From: Tenuifilum sp. 4138str
GTDB taxonomy: Bacteria; Bacteroidota; Bacteroidia; Bacteroidales; Tenuifilaceae
Reading direction: 5' to 3'
Length of the DNA stretch: 64,000 nucleotides
Assembly: GCF_041102575.1 (NCBI RefSeq)
Contig: NZ_JBGCUE010000003.1
Span: 62,001-126,000, forward strand
Part shown: positions 32,884 to 40,654 of the stretch, piece by piece
Layout of the letters: every line of letters begins with the position of its first letter
Numbering within the stretch: the stretch's first letter is position 1
Translations under genes and position numbers: made by a program
Notes under the pieces: generated by a model
The model's database searches: none
The model's input: the letters and a program-made list of their open reading frames with translations, nothing else
Told to the model about the DNA's origin: nothing

Positions 32884-34240
32884 CAGCTGTCCAAAATAAT
32901 TTAAAATCAAAAAATGCCTAATTGTTAATCAGGTGGTTAGGGTTCAAAAGTAACCAATTTTAAAATTAGACCCTACCCTGAAAACAGCTTTAGCTGTACC
33001 GCATCCTCTTTTCTGGGACGGATAAAGGGCTGGTTTAGCCATTCCCACAGGTTAATCTTCACGAAGAGGTTCAACCGGACAAAGCTAACCAGGTTCGACA
33101 TGTGCCACTGGTACTTGGCCTTGGCCTTCAGGAATGTGAGCAGCAGTATAGTGATCAGCGCCGTCCAGATCTGGATCTGCACCGCGTTTTCGGATGTGCC
33201 CACAAACGACTTAATCCTAAGGTTCTGCTTGATTAGCTTGAAGAACGACTCGATGTGCCACCGTTCCTTGTAGATGCGCGCCACGGTGGTTGCTGTCCAG
33301 GAACGGTTGTTGGTAATGAAGACCAGCTCGTTCTTATTGACCTCGTCCCAGTACCTCACCCGGCGGAGCAGCCTGGGGTAATCGTGCTGGCTTTTTACCC
33401 CGGTAAGGCGTATGTTGGAGTCCTGCAGCACATTCCTATCCCTTTCCCCCGACACGTCAAAGTCCTCGACCAGCTCGTAGTCCAGGTTATCCTTGGAGCG
33501 GGTGACGAACCAGGTGTTCATGCTGTCCAGCTTGTTCCACCAGGAAAAGTCGTAGTAGCCCATGTCGAATACCAGAATGCTACCCGAGGGCAAGCTCATG
33601 CCCCTGGCGGCGGTAATGTCGGCCACGCTGCCCCGGGTTAGGTCGGCAAAGGCCGGAAGGCACCCCTCGTAGTCCAGCAGCAGGTGCAGCTTGACGGCGC
33701 CCTTGCGCGTCCTGAACTTCGCCCAGTCGTATAGCGACAGCGAGAGCGATATGACGCTGGCGTCCAACAGGTAAACCTTTCGCCGTATCTGGCGCAGGGC
33801 TGGCTTGGCAAACCTGACCTGCGACCTGAAATGCGCTGCCAGGGCGTAGTAGAACTCCTCGAATAGCTTGCTGGGCCGCCTCCCGTTAATGTAGGATATG
33901 CTCGACTTGGATGGGGCCTGCGTGCAGCCCAGGTGGACTATGTTACCCGTTATGCTCCTTAAGCCGTTCGAAATATCCCGTACTGAGCTAAGCTGCCCCA
34001 GGTGGCAAAATACCATGCTTATGAGGTGTGTCCAGCTATCAATCCCCTTGCTGTATTTGTCCCCGTTGTACTTCTTTACGATATCGGAGAATATATGCCG
34101 GGGTATAAGGCTGGTGATTTGGGAAAAAAGCGTTAACTTTACCATGGGAGTTGGTTTTTTGGTCAATGTAAAACTATCCCTTAACGGGGATATTTCCAAC
34201 TCCCATTTTTTATCTACAAAATTTTATTTTGGACGGATGT
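32884..34240 (-). mobile_element. IS4-family insertion sequence inside mod
   Basis: A 1357-bp element bounded by imperfect inverted repeats: CAGCTGTCCAAAATAA at the left end and, read inward from the right end, ACATCCGTCCAAAATAA. It is flanked by a 12-bp target duplication and contains one transposase gene. Its GC content is visibly far higher than that of the AT-rich restriction genes around it, so it came from another background. It reads in the same direction as mod. Confidence 0.93.
32973..34199 (-). CDS. IS4-family DDE transposase
   Basis: The 408 residues have an N-terminal DUF4372-like region (TLFSQITSLIPRHIFSDIVK) and an IS4 catalytic core. The three acidic residues are seen in YLLDASVISLS (first Asp), LVFDMGYYD (second Asp) and YKERWHIESFFKLIK, which fits the IS4 signature Y-x2-R-x3-E-x6-K exactly. 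Length is normal and the frame is intact, so the element may still be active. Long antisense frames across it are by-products of its GC-rich codons. Confidence 0.95.
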   Translation of the reverse strand: MEISPLRDSFTLTKKPTPMVKLTLFSQITSLIPRHIFSDIVKKYNGDKYSKGIDSWTHLISMVFCHLGQLSSVRDISNGLRSITGNIVHLGCTQAPSKSSISYINGRRPSKLFEEFYYALAAHFRSQVRFAKPALRQIRRKVYLLDASVISLSLSLYDWAKFRTRKGAVKLHLLLDYEGCLPAFADLTRGSVADITAARGMSLPSGSILVFDMGYYDFSWWNKLDSMNTWFVTRSKDNLDYELVEDFDVSGERDRNVLQDSNIRLTGVKSQHDYPRLLRRVRYWDEVNKNELVFITNNRSWTATTVARIYKERWHIESFFKLIKQNLRIKSFVGTSENAVQIQIWTALITILLLTFLKAKAKYQWHMSNLVSFVRLNLFVKINLWEWLNQPFIRPRKEDAVQLKLFSG

Positions 34241-34252
34241 GTTCATCCATCA
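34241..34252. repeat. target-site duplication, right copy
   Basis: GTTCATCCATCA, identical to 32,872-32,883; it marks the right edge of the insertion. Confidence 0.9.
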
Positions 34253-35045
34253 AAACTTTTAAGTAAGCATATTGATGAAAACTGCATTGAACTGCAATTA
34301 CAGACTCGTATTTCATTAATGTTTTTGCAGCTAAAAGCCGATTTTTCATAAATACAAGCCAAGTGCTGTGATTAAACTTGTCATTGTAATTGAAGCTATC
34401 GCTTCCGGTATTATAAGGTGGGTCAATGTAGATAAGTTTTACCTGTCCTGCTATGCTTTTAATACCTTTTAAACTGTGCAATGCCAAAAGATTGTTTCCT
34501 TTCAATATCAGGTTTTGCTTTGAAAAGTCAATATCGGATTTTGCGTTTAGGGTGTGTTCTCCTTTGCTGTCATACAGTTTAAAATTAGTAAGGGCTTTAG
34601 TGTCAAACAGGCGGGTTATTTCATCGGGAGCAAGTGTTTCATTGTAAAAAATTTCATTTCTTTTCTGTTCTTCCTTGTCTTGCCCGCCTTCTAAAACACA
34701 GTCCTTGTAAGGAAATACTAAAACAACATCTTTATTCTCACGATAATATTCGCCTTTTTCGTCTTGTAAGCCGATTTGATTTTTAAACTCAGTATAACTG
34801 TTTGGTAAAAAATCTTTGTTCTTAAGGAAGTTTAAAAATTCCCTTTGTTTGAAAACGGTTGCACCACCAACCTCCATAAAAAATTGCTTTTTCAGGCTGT
34901 TATGGCTTAACAGAATTTTTAGTAATGCTTCATTATACTGATAGGCAGCATCTGAAATTTTACTTTTGTTAAGTTTGCCGTTAACGACAAATTCTGATTT
35001 GTCTTTCAGCAATTTTTCTAAATCTTTATATAAGTTCTGCATCAT
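34241..35045 (-). pseudogene. mod: type III modification methyltransferase Mod, 5' part (interrupted by IS)
   Basis: The first 268 residues of Mod start at MMQNLYKDLEKLL and end at LMDE, where the insertion sequence begins; five foreign codons (HIRPK) and a stop follow. The catalytic motif IV is present (IYIDPPYNTGSDSFNYNDKF). The start overlaps the end of the HTH gene by 4 bases (ATGA), implying translational coupling. The target-recognition region and the S-adenosylmethionine motif are on the far side of the insertion, so this fragment alone should be inactive. Confidence 0.9.
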
Positions 35046-35347
35046 TTCGTCTTTTGCTTTTTAATGTATTTAATTTCTTGCTCTGTTACTTTAAGTGCAT
35101 CCGTAGCAAATTCTTCATCCTTAATTACATATACGACACGGTCGCTCAACCAGAGTATTAAAAGTTCTTTTTCATCTGCATCAAAATATTTCGCTAATTT
35201 CTTAACTTGTTCTTTTGTGGCTGTTCTTTTGTTGTGTTCCATTTTACTTAAAACAGCCTGGTCAATGTCAAGATAAGAAGCAACGGTACGCAAAGGCAAG
35301 TGCCTTTCTTCTCTGTATTTTTTTATAGTTTCTCCGAAAGTTGGCAT
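35042..35347 (-). CDS. XRE-family HTH protein linked to the type III system
   Basis: The 101 residues have an N-terminal HTH of the XRE/Cro type (GETIKKYREERHLPLRTVAS, then VLSKMEHNKR). After it comes a second conserved part with LWLSDRVVYVIKDEEFA. The same two-part module, including HWLSDKVVSEIKYEDF, forms the N-terminus of the methyltransferase at 41,545-42,876. The gene lies between the OLD gene (5-base gap) and mod (4-base overlap). It probably acts as a controller of restriction-modification expression, in the manner of C proteins. Confidence 0.85.
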   Translation of the reverse strand: MPTFGETIKKYREERHLPLRTVASYLDIDQAVLSKMEHNKRTATKEQVKKLAKYFDADEKELLILWLSDRVVYVIKDEEFATDALKVTEQEIKYIKKQKTK

Positions 35348-35352
35348 AAATC

Positions 35353-37170
35353 TTATTTTACTTCAACTGCTTCAGCTTTAGCAGCAATGGTGTTTTCAAT
35401 TTTAGGTGCTGTTATTAGGTGGTTAATCAATTCTTTCAATTCGGCAATTTTGGCTTCAGCAATATTTCCTTGTTTGTGTTTCATCATTAAATTCAATGGT
35501 TTTAAATCTGCTCGGTTAGGTTTGTCAATTCCTAAGAATGTTTCTAAATCTGTGTCAAAGTTTTTTATATGCCAAGTAAATTCATTTCTATTGTCTTCAA
35601 TAAAGTCATTGATGTATTTGTGAACATCCTTATCATTGTCTGAATCCATAAGAACAGAATGAGTTATGCCAAGTTTACCAAACAAATTCATAAAGCGATG
35701 AATACTGAATTTGCCCATAGCATCTAATAAATAAATATGTTTTTCCTTTAAATCCTGCCATTGAGTATTAAGCAGGTAATCAATAAATATTTTTTCTGAT
35801 GCTCCTTCGCAAATAATTATGTGTTTTGCAAAAAATAAAGCTGCACGTTCACTATCAAGCCACAAAAAGTATTTTATAGTTTCTTCTTCAAGTTTTAATG
35901 CTAAATCAGGTGAAGCATTACCTAAATTTTTGCTATTTATTTTAGCTTTTATTGGTGCAGGCGTTGCTGCATCACCTAATAAATCAGAAAAGAGTTTGAA
36001 TAGGCTTAGATTCGCGTCAAATAATGCTTCTATTTCATTGCTTTTGATTTGAAATATATTTGTATGGCCTTTTTTCTTTTGAATTTTAATAATAGAGTTT
36101 AGGGCCATTGTGTTTTTGCAAACAAAAATCGGGGAATGAGTGGTTATTAGAATTTGCTGATTATTTTCAGTTGCAATTTTTTGCAGGTTCAAATTCATTT
36201 GCTCCTGTTGTGATGGATGCAAGAATGCTTCCGGTTCTTCAAAAAGTATCAGAGTAAAATCAGGTGAAAACTCTTTCTTTTTTTCTTCCTTTTTATCAGT
36301 ATAATTTGAGGAGAGCTTGATAAGCGTGTAAATCAAATGTCTTTGTAATCCTTGACCTAAAGAAGTAACTTCAATTTCTTTATTGTCCGAAAGGTTATTG
36401 TCTTGAATGTAGTGAGAGAGCAAGCTTTTAACAATGTCAGGTGGCTTTATTGGATTTATTTTTATTCCAAATTTTATTTCCCAATTTTTGAGCTCGCTAT
36501 TTATTTCATCTTCAATCGCTTTCATAGAATATCCGTCTTCACTTGTTTCCTTTTGAAAGTCAGCATTGAATTTGTCAAATGAACCGTTTAGCGTTTCAAA
36601 TGCTTTACTGGATTTAATAACCTTGCCGAAAACATAATTAACCATTTCCCTAAAAGGACTTGGGCCTGAAAGTTTAAGGTTGTCGTCAGACTTTGAAAGT
36701 TCGGGTATATAAATAATGCGTCCAAGTTTATTTTGTGAAACTCCTTTTGCCCCATAAAATAGGTTTGTGGATAGTGTCCCCTTTTCGTAAGCGTAAATAT
36801 TGCTTTGGTTTCCTTTTACTAAATCAGGGTTTTCAGACTTAAAATAACGTCTTACGCGTAAAATGCTATCTTCCGATTTATATTCTTCTTTTAAGGATTC
36901 CTGTTCTTCTGGAGTTGTTTTAAAATGTAGTTCTATCCAACTTTCTTTGTCTTTAGTTGGTATTTTAGGGAAGTCGTTGCCCTCATTAAATTTCACTCCA
37001 GCGTCTTCATAGAAAGCTCTTAGTGCTGAAATTACGTTCGTTTTTCCCGCGTTATTTTCTCCAACTAAAAGTGAGTAATCCGCCAAGTCAAACTCGCTGT
37101 CAAGTATTGAACGGAAATTGTGAATGATAACTTTTGATATTTTCATCTTTGAATCTGTTTGCTTTGACAA
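35353..37170 (-). CDS. OLD-family ATP-dependent nuclease (AAA ATPase plus TOPRIM)
   Basis: The 605 residues carry an ABC/SMC-type ATPase (Walker A VGENNAGKTNVISAL at 36-50; Walker B ILFEEPEAFLHP near residue 310). A C-terminal TOPRIM domain has IICEGASEKIF with the conserved Glu and LMDSDND with the DxD. This is the OLD class 1 layout, as in phage P2 Old and GajA of Gabija, but no GajB-like UvrD helicase follows. It is the first gene of a run OLD-HTH-Mod-Res with tiny gaps and probably one transcript. A second Met at residue 9 is an alternative start. A defence role is likely from family and context. Confidence 0.88.
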   Translation of the reverse strand: MSKQTDSKMKISKVIIHNFRSILDSEFDLADYSLLVGENNAGKTNVISALRAFYEDAGVKFNEGNDFPKIPTKDKESWIELHFKTTPEEQESLKEEYKSEDSILRVRRYFKSENPDLVKGNQSNIYAYEKGTLSTNLFYGAKGVSQNKLGRIIYIPELSKSDDNLKLSGPSPFREMVNYVFGKVIKSSKAFETLNGSFDKFNADFQKETSEDGYSMKAIEDEINSELKNWEIKFGIKINPIKPPDIVKSLLSHYIQDNNLSDNKEIEVTSLGQGLQRHLIYTLIKLSSNYTDKKEEKKKEFSPDFTLILFEEPEAFLHPSQQEQMNLNLQKIATENNQQILITTHSPIFVCKNTMALNSIIKIQKKKGHTNIFQIKSNEIEALFDANLSLFKLFSDLLGDAATPAPIKAKINSKNLGNASPDLALKLEEETIKYFLWLDSERAALFFAKHIIICEGASEKIFIDYLLNTQWQDLKEKHIYLLDAMGKFSIHRFMNLFGKLGITHSVLMDSDNDKDVHKYINDFIEDNRNEFTWHIKNFDTDLETFLGIDKPNRADLKPLNLMMKHKQGNIAEAKIAELKELINHLITAPKIENTIAAKAEAVEVK

Positions 37171-37254
37171 ATTTCGTCAAAGATATGAATAGTTTTCTTA
37201 TTTTCTCATTTAATCTCTCTCAAAGTTTTCAACAGATTACTATTGTCAAGTGGG

Positions 37255-37330
37255 TCGGCAAAATTGGCTCTTTTGCAAGCTTTGGTCGTGGGTTGGCTTG
37301 TGGGGCTTGCAAATGTGCCAATGCGGGCAG
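37255..37330. repeat. cassette-end repeat A, copy 6
   Basis: Contains GGCAAAATTGGCTCTTTTGC, AAGCTTTGGTCGTGGGTTGG and CTTGTGGGGCTTGCAAATGT. It lies about 85 bases upstream of the OLD gene. The phrase GTGCGGTGG follows at 37,351, and a CATTCGGGTCGGC near 37,377 parallels 28,490. The rest, 37,171-37,520, has no gene. Confidence 0.7.
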
Positions 37331-37520
37331 GCATAAAATTGTTTTAAAAAAAGTGCGGTGGATAAAATTTTAAAAACATTCGGGTCGGCTTTGAGTGTCG
37401 GCTCGTTGGTCTGTGTCAAGTTGTTAAAGAACTGTCCAGTTAAAGTCCGCTTATTTGTCAGGTTGCAACATCTCCATTTTTCAGTCGTCACTGTCAGGGT
37501 TGCACTGTCTTTTTACGCTT

Positions 37521-37653
37521 GCCTGTAACGGTTACGTATAAGAATAGTAGCCGACTGCGGGCTTCATTCCTGTCAAGTTACAAGAATATTGAAGCGGGCT
37601 ACAACCCTTGAATTTACTACTATCTCGGCTATTATTTTTATACATTGTTAGGT
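37521..37653 (-). repeat. attC-like palindromic element E4
   Basis: A 133-bp imperfect palindrome with arms 37,536-37,554 and 37,625-37,643 (17 of 19 paired, the exceptions being G-T type). The left border GCCTGTAAC is the inverse of the right border of E3. The right border GTTAGGTGT fits the integron core consensus GTTRRRY and is the inverse of the left border of E5 (ACACCTAAC). An inner dyad GCTTCA/TGAAGC is present. The hydrolase gene stops 8 bases beyond it. Confidence 0.84.
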
Positions 37654-37660
37654 GTTGTTA

Positions 37661-38755
37661 TTATTCATTTTTAAGTCTGGGATGTATTTTTGTTAAATCC
37701 TTGATCAAATACTCCAAAGGTGTTCGCTTTTCTTTCGAAATATGTCTGTTGTCTGCATTTATTACAATTACCAAATCTAAATCTGGAACAATATTTATGA
37801 TTTGTCCTCCATTGCCGGGAATAAACCAAGAGTTAAATCCATATTCTGTTTTTACCATTTGCCATTGACAACAACCATATAAAGGATGCATGATTTCAAT
37901 AAATGGATTAAATATTTCTTCCATCCATTCTGATGAAACAATCTGTTTGTCAAACCATTTTCCTTTTTTCAGGTATAATAATCCATATTTAGCGATATCC
38001 CTTGATTTGAGTTTTAGTCCACCACCAACATCAAAAATGCCATTTTTTGAAAACCAACTGTAATCTTTTATTCCAAGAGGTTTGAAAAGATTATCTTCCG
38101 TATATTCCGCAATGTTTTGTCCAGTTGATTTTTTAATTATTTCACCAATAATAATATTGTTTGGTCCGCTATACACATATTTAGTTCCTGGAATAGTGTC
38201 CATTGGTAATTCCAATGATGCTTTCAACCAATTATCCATTTTATCCATTTGTACTCCCATATTATTGGGGTCATTAATAGGTAATGCATGCTCATTCCAT
38301 TTAAAACCAGATGTATTGGTAAGTAAATCTCTAATCGTTATTTGACTTTTTAAAGTGTCTTCTGCAAGCGAAGCATACTCTGGAAAAAAATCAATCATTT
38401 TCTGGTTTACATCTTTAACTTTTCCTTGCTCTATCGCAATGCCAGTCATAATTGCACTGAAACTTTTCGTTGTAGAAGCTAAAAAATGAAGTTCATTACT
38501 TTTCCATCCATTATAATACTGCTCTATGATTAGGTCATTGTTGTGAATAAGCAGTAAGCTGTGGATGTTTCCGTATATTCCTTTGCATATATCACTATTT
38601 ATTTTCTCAAATGCTATTTTGTCGAAGTTGTGTTCTTCAAGTGTTGATACGTTCAAACCATCATTTTTGTCAATCGGTATTTTATAAGAACAATCAGGTT
38701 TCCTATTACAACCAACTAAACTTAAAATAATTAGAATACTTATGAGTTTTTTCAT
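37661..38755 (-). CDS. serine hydrolase lipoprotein of the beta-lactamase/penicillin-binding-protein-like family
   Basis: The start at 38,755 (MKKLISILIILSL) gives 364 residues with a lipoprotein signal ending LVGC. The class C/beta-lactamase-like fold is shown by the nucleophile motif STTK in LASTTKSFSAIM, the second motif YSGPNN and the third GNGGQI, where HxG or KTG would be classical. It probably acts at the outer or inner membrane as an esterase, peptidase or amidase; true beta-lactamase activity is not implied. It is the only gene between E4 and E5. Its stop is 8 bases from E4 and its start 29 bases from E5, a compact one-gene cassette. Confidence 0.87.
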   Translation of the reverse strand: MKKLISILIILSLVGCNRKPDCSYKIPIDKNDGLNVSTLEEHNFDKIAFEKINSDICKGIYGNIHSLLLIHNNDLIIEQYYNGWKSNELHFLASTTKSFSAIMTGIAIEQGKVKDVNQKMIDFFPEYASLAEDTLKSQITIRDLLTNTSGFKWNEHALPINDPNNMGVQMDKMDNWLKASLELPMDTIPGTKYVYSGPNNIIIGEIIKKSTGQNIAEYTEDNLFKPLGIKDYSWFSKNGIFDVGGGLKLKSRDIAKYGLLYLKKGKWFDKQIVSSEWMEEIFNPFIEIMHPLYGCCQWQMVKTEYGFNSWFIPGNGGQIINIVPDLDLVIVINADNRHISKEKRTPLEYLIKDLTKIHPRLKNE

Positions 38756-38783
38756 ATTGTTGATTTTGTCTATTTTCAATAAC

Positions 38784-38915
38784 ACCTAACGTTTTGCGTG
38801 TATGTGCAGTAGCGGATTAGAAGTACTTTCCTGTCCGTTTAGCACAATGTTTGTTAGATGCACAGACCTTCGATTTACCACTTCACCCGCTATTGCCACA
38901 TACACGCTGTTACCA
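38784..38915 (-). repeat. attC-like palindromic element E5
   Basis: A 132-bp imperfect palindrome with arms 38,796-38,815 and 38,887-38,907. The left border ACACCTAAC contains ACCTAAC, a full match to RYYYAAC, and is the inverse of the right border of E4. The right border GTTACCACCA is the inverse of the half-border at 43,188-43,197 next to the recombinase. It is about 95% identical to E3. Confidence 0.85.
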
Positions 38916-39014
38916 CCAGTGCTTCCTTGTCTGCCGTGGTTTGTCGGTCTATTTGTTGCTGTTATATTCATTGTCTTTTATCGTGCGGTGGGGCATTTTT
39001 TATAATTTCTTTTC

Positions 39015-39058
39015 TCTTGCGTTGGCTTGTGCGGCTTTGGTAATGTGCTTGCATTATG
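39015..39058. repeat. cassette-end repeat A, copy 7 (short)
   Basis: Contains GCGTTGGCTTGTGCGGCTTT then GGTAATGTGCTTGC. It covers only the second half of the repeat and lies about 40 bases after the stop of the AlwI-type endonuclease gene. The phrase GTGCGGTGGG stands upstream at 38,983. Confidence 0.6.
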
Positions 39059-39094
39059 CTTTGGAAATATTCTAAGAACCTCAATCATTTTTCA

Positions 39095-40654
39095 TTAATT
39101 CAAATTATTTCTAAAATCTTCAATAACTTGATTTGTATAATTTTCCATATCGCTGAAATTTTCACAAGCCAAAGTAACTTCTATAAACTCATTAATTGGA
39201 TAGGGCTTTAAATTCAAGTTTTGTTCTTTTATTTTATGTCGGACAATTGAATAGTCAAAATAATCTTTAGTGTCCTGATGAATTATTGGAGCAACAAATG
39301 AAAGGTATTTGGAAAGATATTCGTTCATTTTGTTATCTTCAAAAAAATGACGAATAACTGATGTCGTTTCGCTGTTCAATTGTTGAGTTTTATTTCGGAT
39401 TAGTGTTACTTCAATAAGCCAATAAATATTTTTTGAGTAAACTTCAATATCACCTTTATTACCTGGAGCGTGTGAAATTGGCATACCTATATAATCGGCT
39501 TTGTAATTTGGTCTAATTGCAAACTCTTTACCGTATTTAAGTGCAAGAATTAAACTCAAATAAAACTCTAACTTCAATGGTTCTGCAATATATTTGAAAG
39601 CAGGAACAATATTTTTTGGAGTTCCAATTAAACCAATACTTTCAACAATTAATTTTTCGTTTAACTCATACAAATCAATAATTTCCGCAACTTTTTTAGC
39701 GTATTCAAAGCCATCAGTTTCAGGAATTTCTTCCCTATGTTTGTAAACTAAGGCAAGCAATACGTCATTGTATGATTCTAACTTTTCAAAATGATTTTCG
39801 GGAATAGTTTTTTCATCATCACTAAGTTCAACGTTTATTGAAAGCAAATCGTTTATATATTCATCATTTGCTATGTTTCTGTATATAAACACTTTGCCTC
39901 TGAATTGGATTGAAACAAATCCTGTAATGACTAAAAGGCGTAATACAACATCGGGATAATCTCTTAATATTGTTTGTGCTTTTAAATTAGTACCAAATCT
40001 TTCTCTCACAAATGCTTCAACTTCATTAGAATCTCGAAAAGCATTTTCATCTATTATTTCTAAAAACTCCTCTACATTACCATTTTCACTAAAAGTAGAA
40101 ACAATAAATTGTTCATAAGATATTTTTTCCCTTTGGGTAAGAATTTGAAGAATGAACTTAAAGTAATTAAAATCATTTGAAACATTGCGATATGGAGAAC
40201 GTCTATTGTACTTAATAGCCTGAATAGAAAATGCTTCTTGTTCATCAATCTCATTGTTTATAAGCATAAGAGCAATTTGCGAAAATCTTAGTTTTTGTTT
40301 GTATTGAGCAAGAACAAAACCTAATTCTGACAATGTTCTTACATAAGTCCAAAATCTTGACTGATAACCTTCGGGAAATCCGCCATCTGCTTTTCGAGTT
40401 CTATTTACAAACTGAACTTGTTGTGATATACTTTCAATTGTTGAATTTTCAGTTATTTCTACACCATCACTTGAAACGATTCCTTCAAGATACAATTTTG
40501 ATACAACCCTTAACAATACTTCATCATCCAATATTTCACCAATGAATGGAGCTATGGCTGCTAAAATCCCTTTATATCTTTCAGGATTTCTTACAGCTGT
40601 TTCAAACGCCATTTGTTTGAAAGTTGGAGTAACTTTTCTTCCTTTTTTACTCAT
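39095..40654 (-). CDS. AlwI-family type IIS restriction endonuclease
   Basis: The 519 residues resemble the AlwI/N.BstNBI group. The N-terminus has FKQMAFETAVRNPERYKGIL, then SRFWTYVRTLSELGFV, and the C-terminal catalytic part has KGDIEVYSKN followed by WLIEVTLI, the acidic and EVT-type metal site of this group. Relatives recognise short asymmetric sites such as GGATC and cut a few bases away; the site of this protein cannot be read from sequence. It overlaps the upstream methyltransferase by 8 bases. Two adenine methyltransferases accompany it, as needed when the two strands of an asymmetric site differ. Confidence 0.82.
   Translation of the reverse strand: MSKKGRKVTPTFKQMAFETAVRNPERYKGILAAIAPFIGEILDDEVLLRVVSKLYLEGIVSSDGVEITENSTIESISQQVQFVNRTRKADGGFPEGYQSRFWTYVRTLSELGFVLAQYKQKLRFSQIALMLINNEIDEQEAFSIQAIKYNRRSPYRNVSNDFNYFKFILQILTQREKISYEQFIVSTFSENGNVEEFLEIIDENAFRDSNEVEAFVRERFGTNLKAQTILRDYPDVVLRLLVITGFVSIQFRGKVFIYRNIANDEYINDLLSINVELSDDEKTIPENHFEKLESYNDVLLALVYKHREEIPETDGFEYAKKVAEIIDLYELNEKLIVESIGLIGTPKNIVPAFKYIAEPLKLEFYLSLILALKYGKEFAIRPNYKADYIGMPISHAPGNKGDIEVYSKNIYWLIEVTLIRNKTQQLNSETTSVIRHFFEDNKMNEYLSKYLSFVAPIIHQDTKDYFDYSIVRHKIKEQNLNLKPYPINEFIEVTLACENFSDMENYTNQVIEDFRNNLN

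Noticed and set aside
32882-32884. GTG as the start of an independent methyltransferase gene
   Set aside because: The GTG lies at the edge of the insertion sequence; the reading joins seamlessly to the Mod N-terminus beyond the element.
33255-33641. A 128-residue frame antisense to the transposase
   Set aside because: It arises from GC-rich codons of the transposase on the opposite strand; Pro/Val/Gly-rich composition and no start signal.
35353-37170. Naming the OLD gene as part of Gabija
   Set aside because: No GajB-like UvrD helicase is adjacent; the next genes are an HTH protein and a type III system. The SF1 helicases 7 kb away are in another cassette and of the UPF1-like group.
10661-39058. 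Reading the repeats as a CRISPR array
   Set aside because: Copies are kilobases apart, imperfect, over 40 bases long and without uniform spacers or cas genes.
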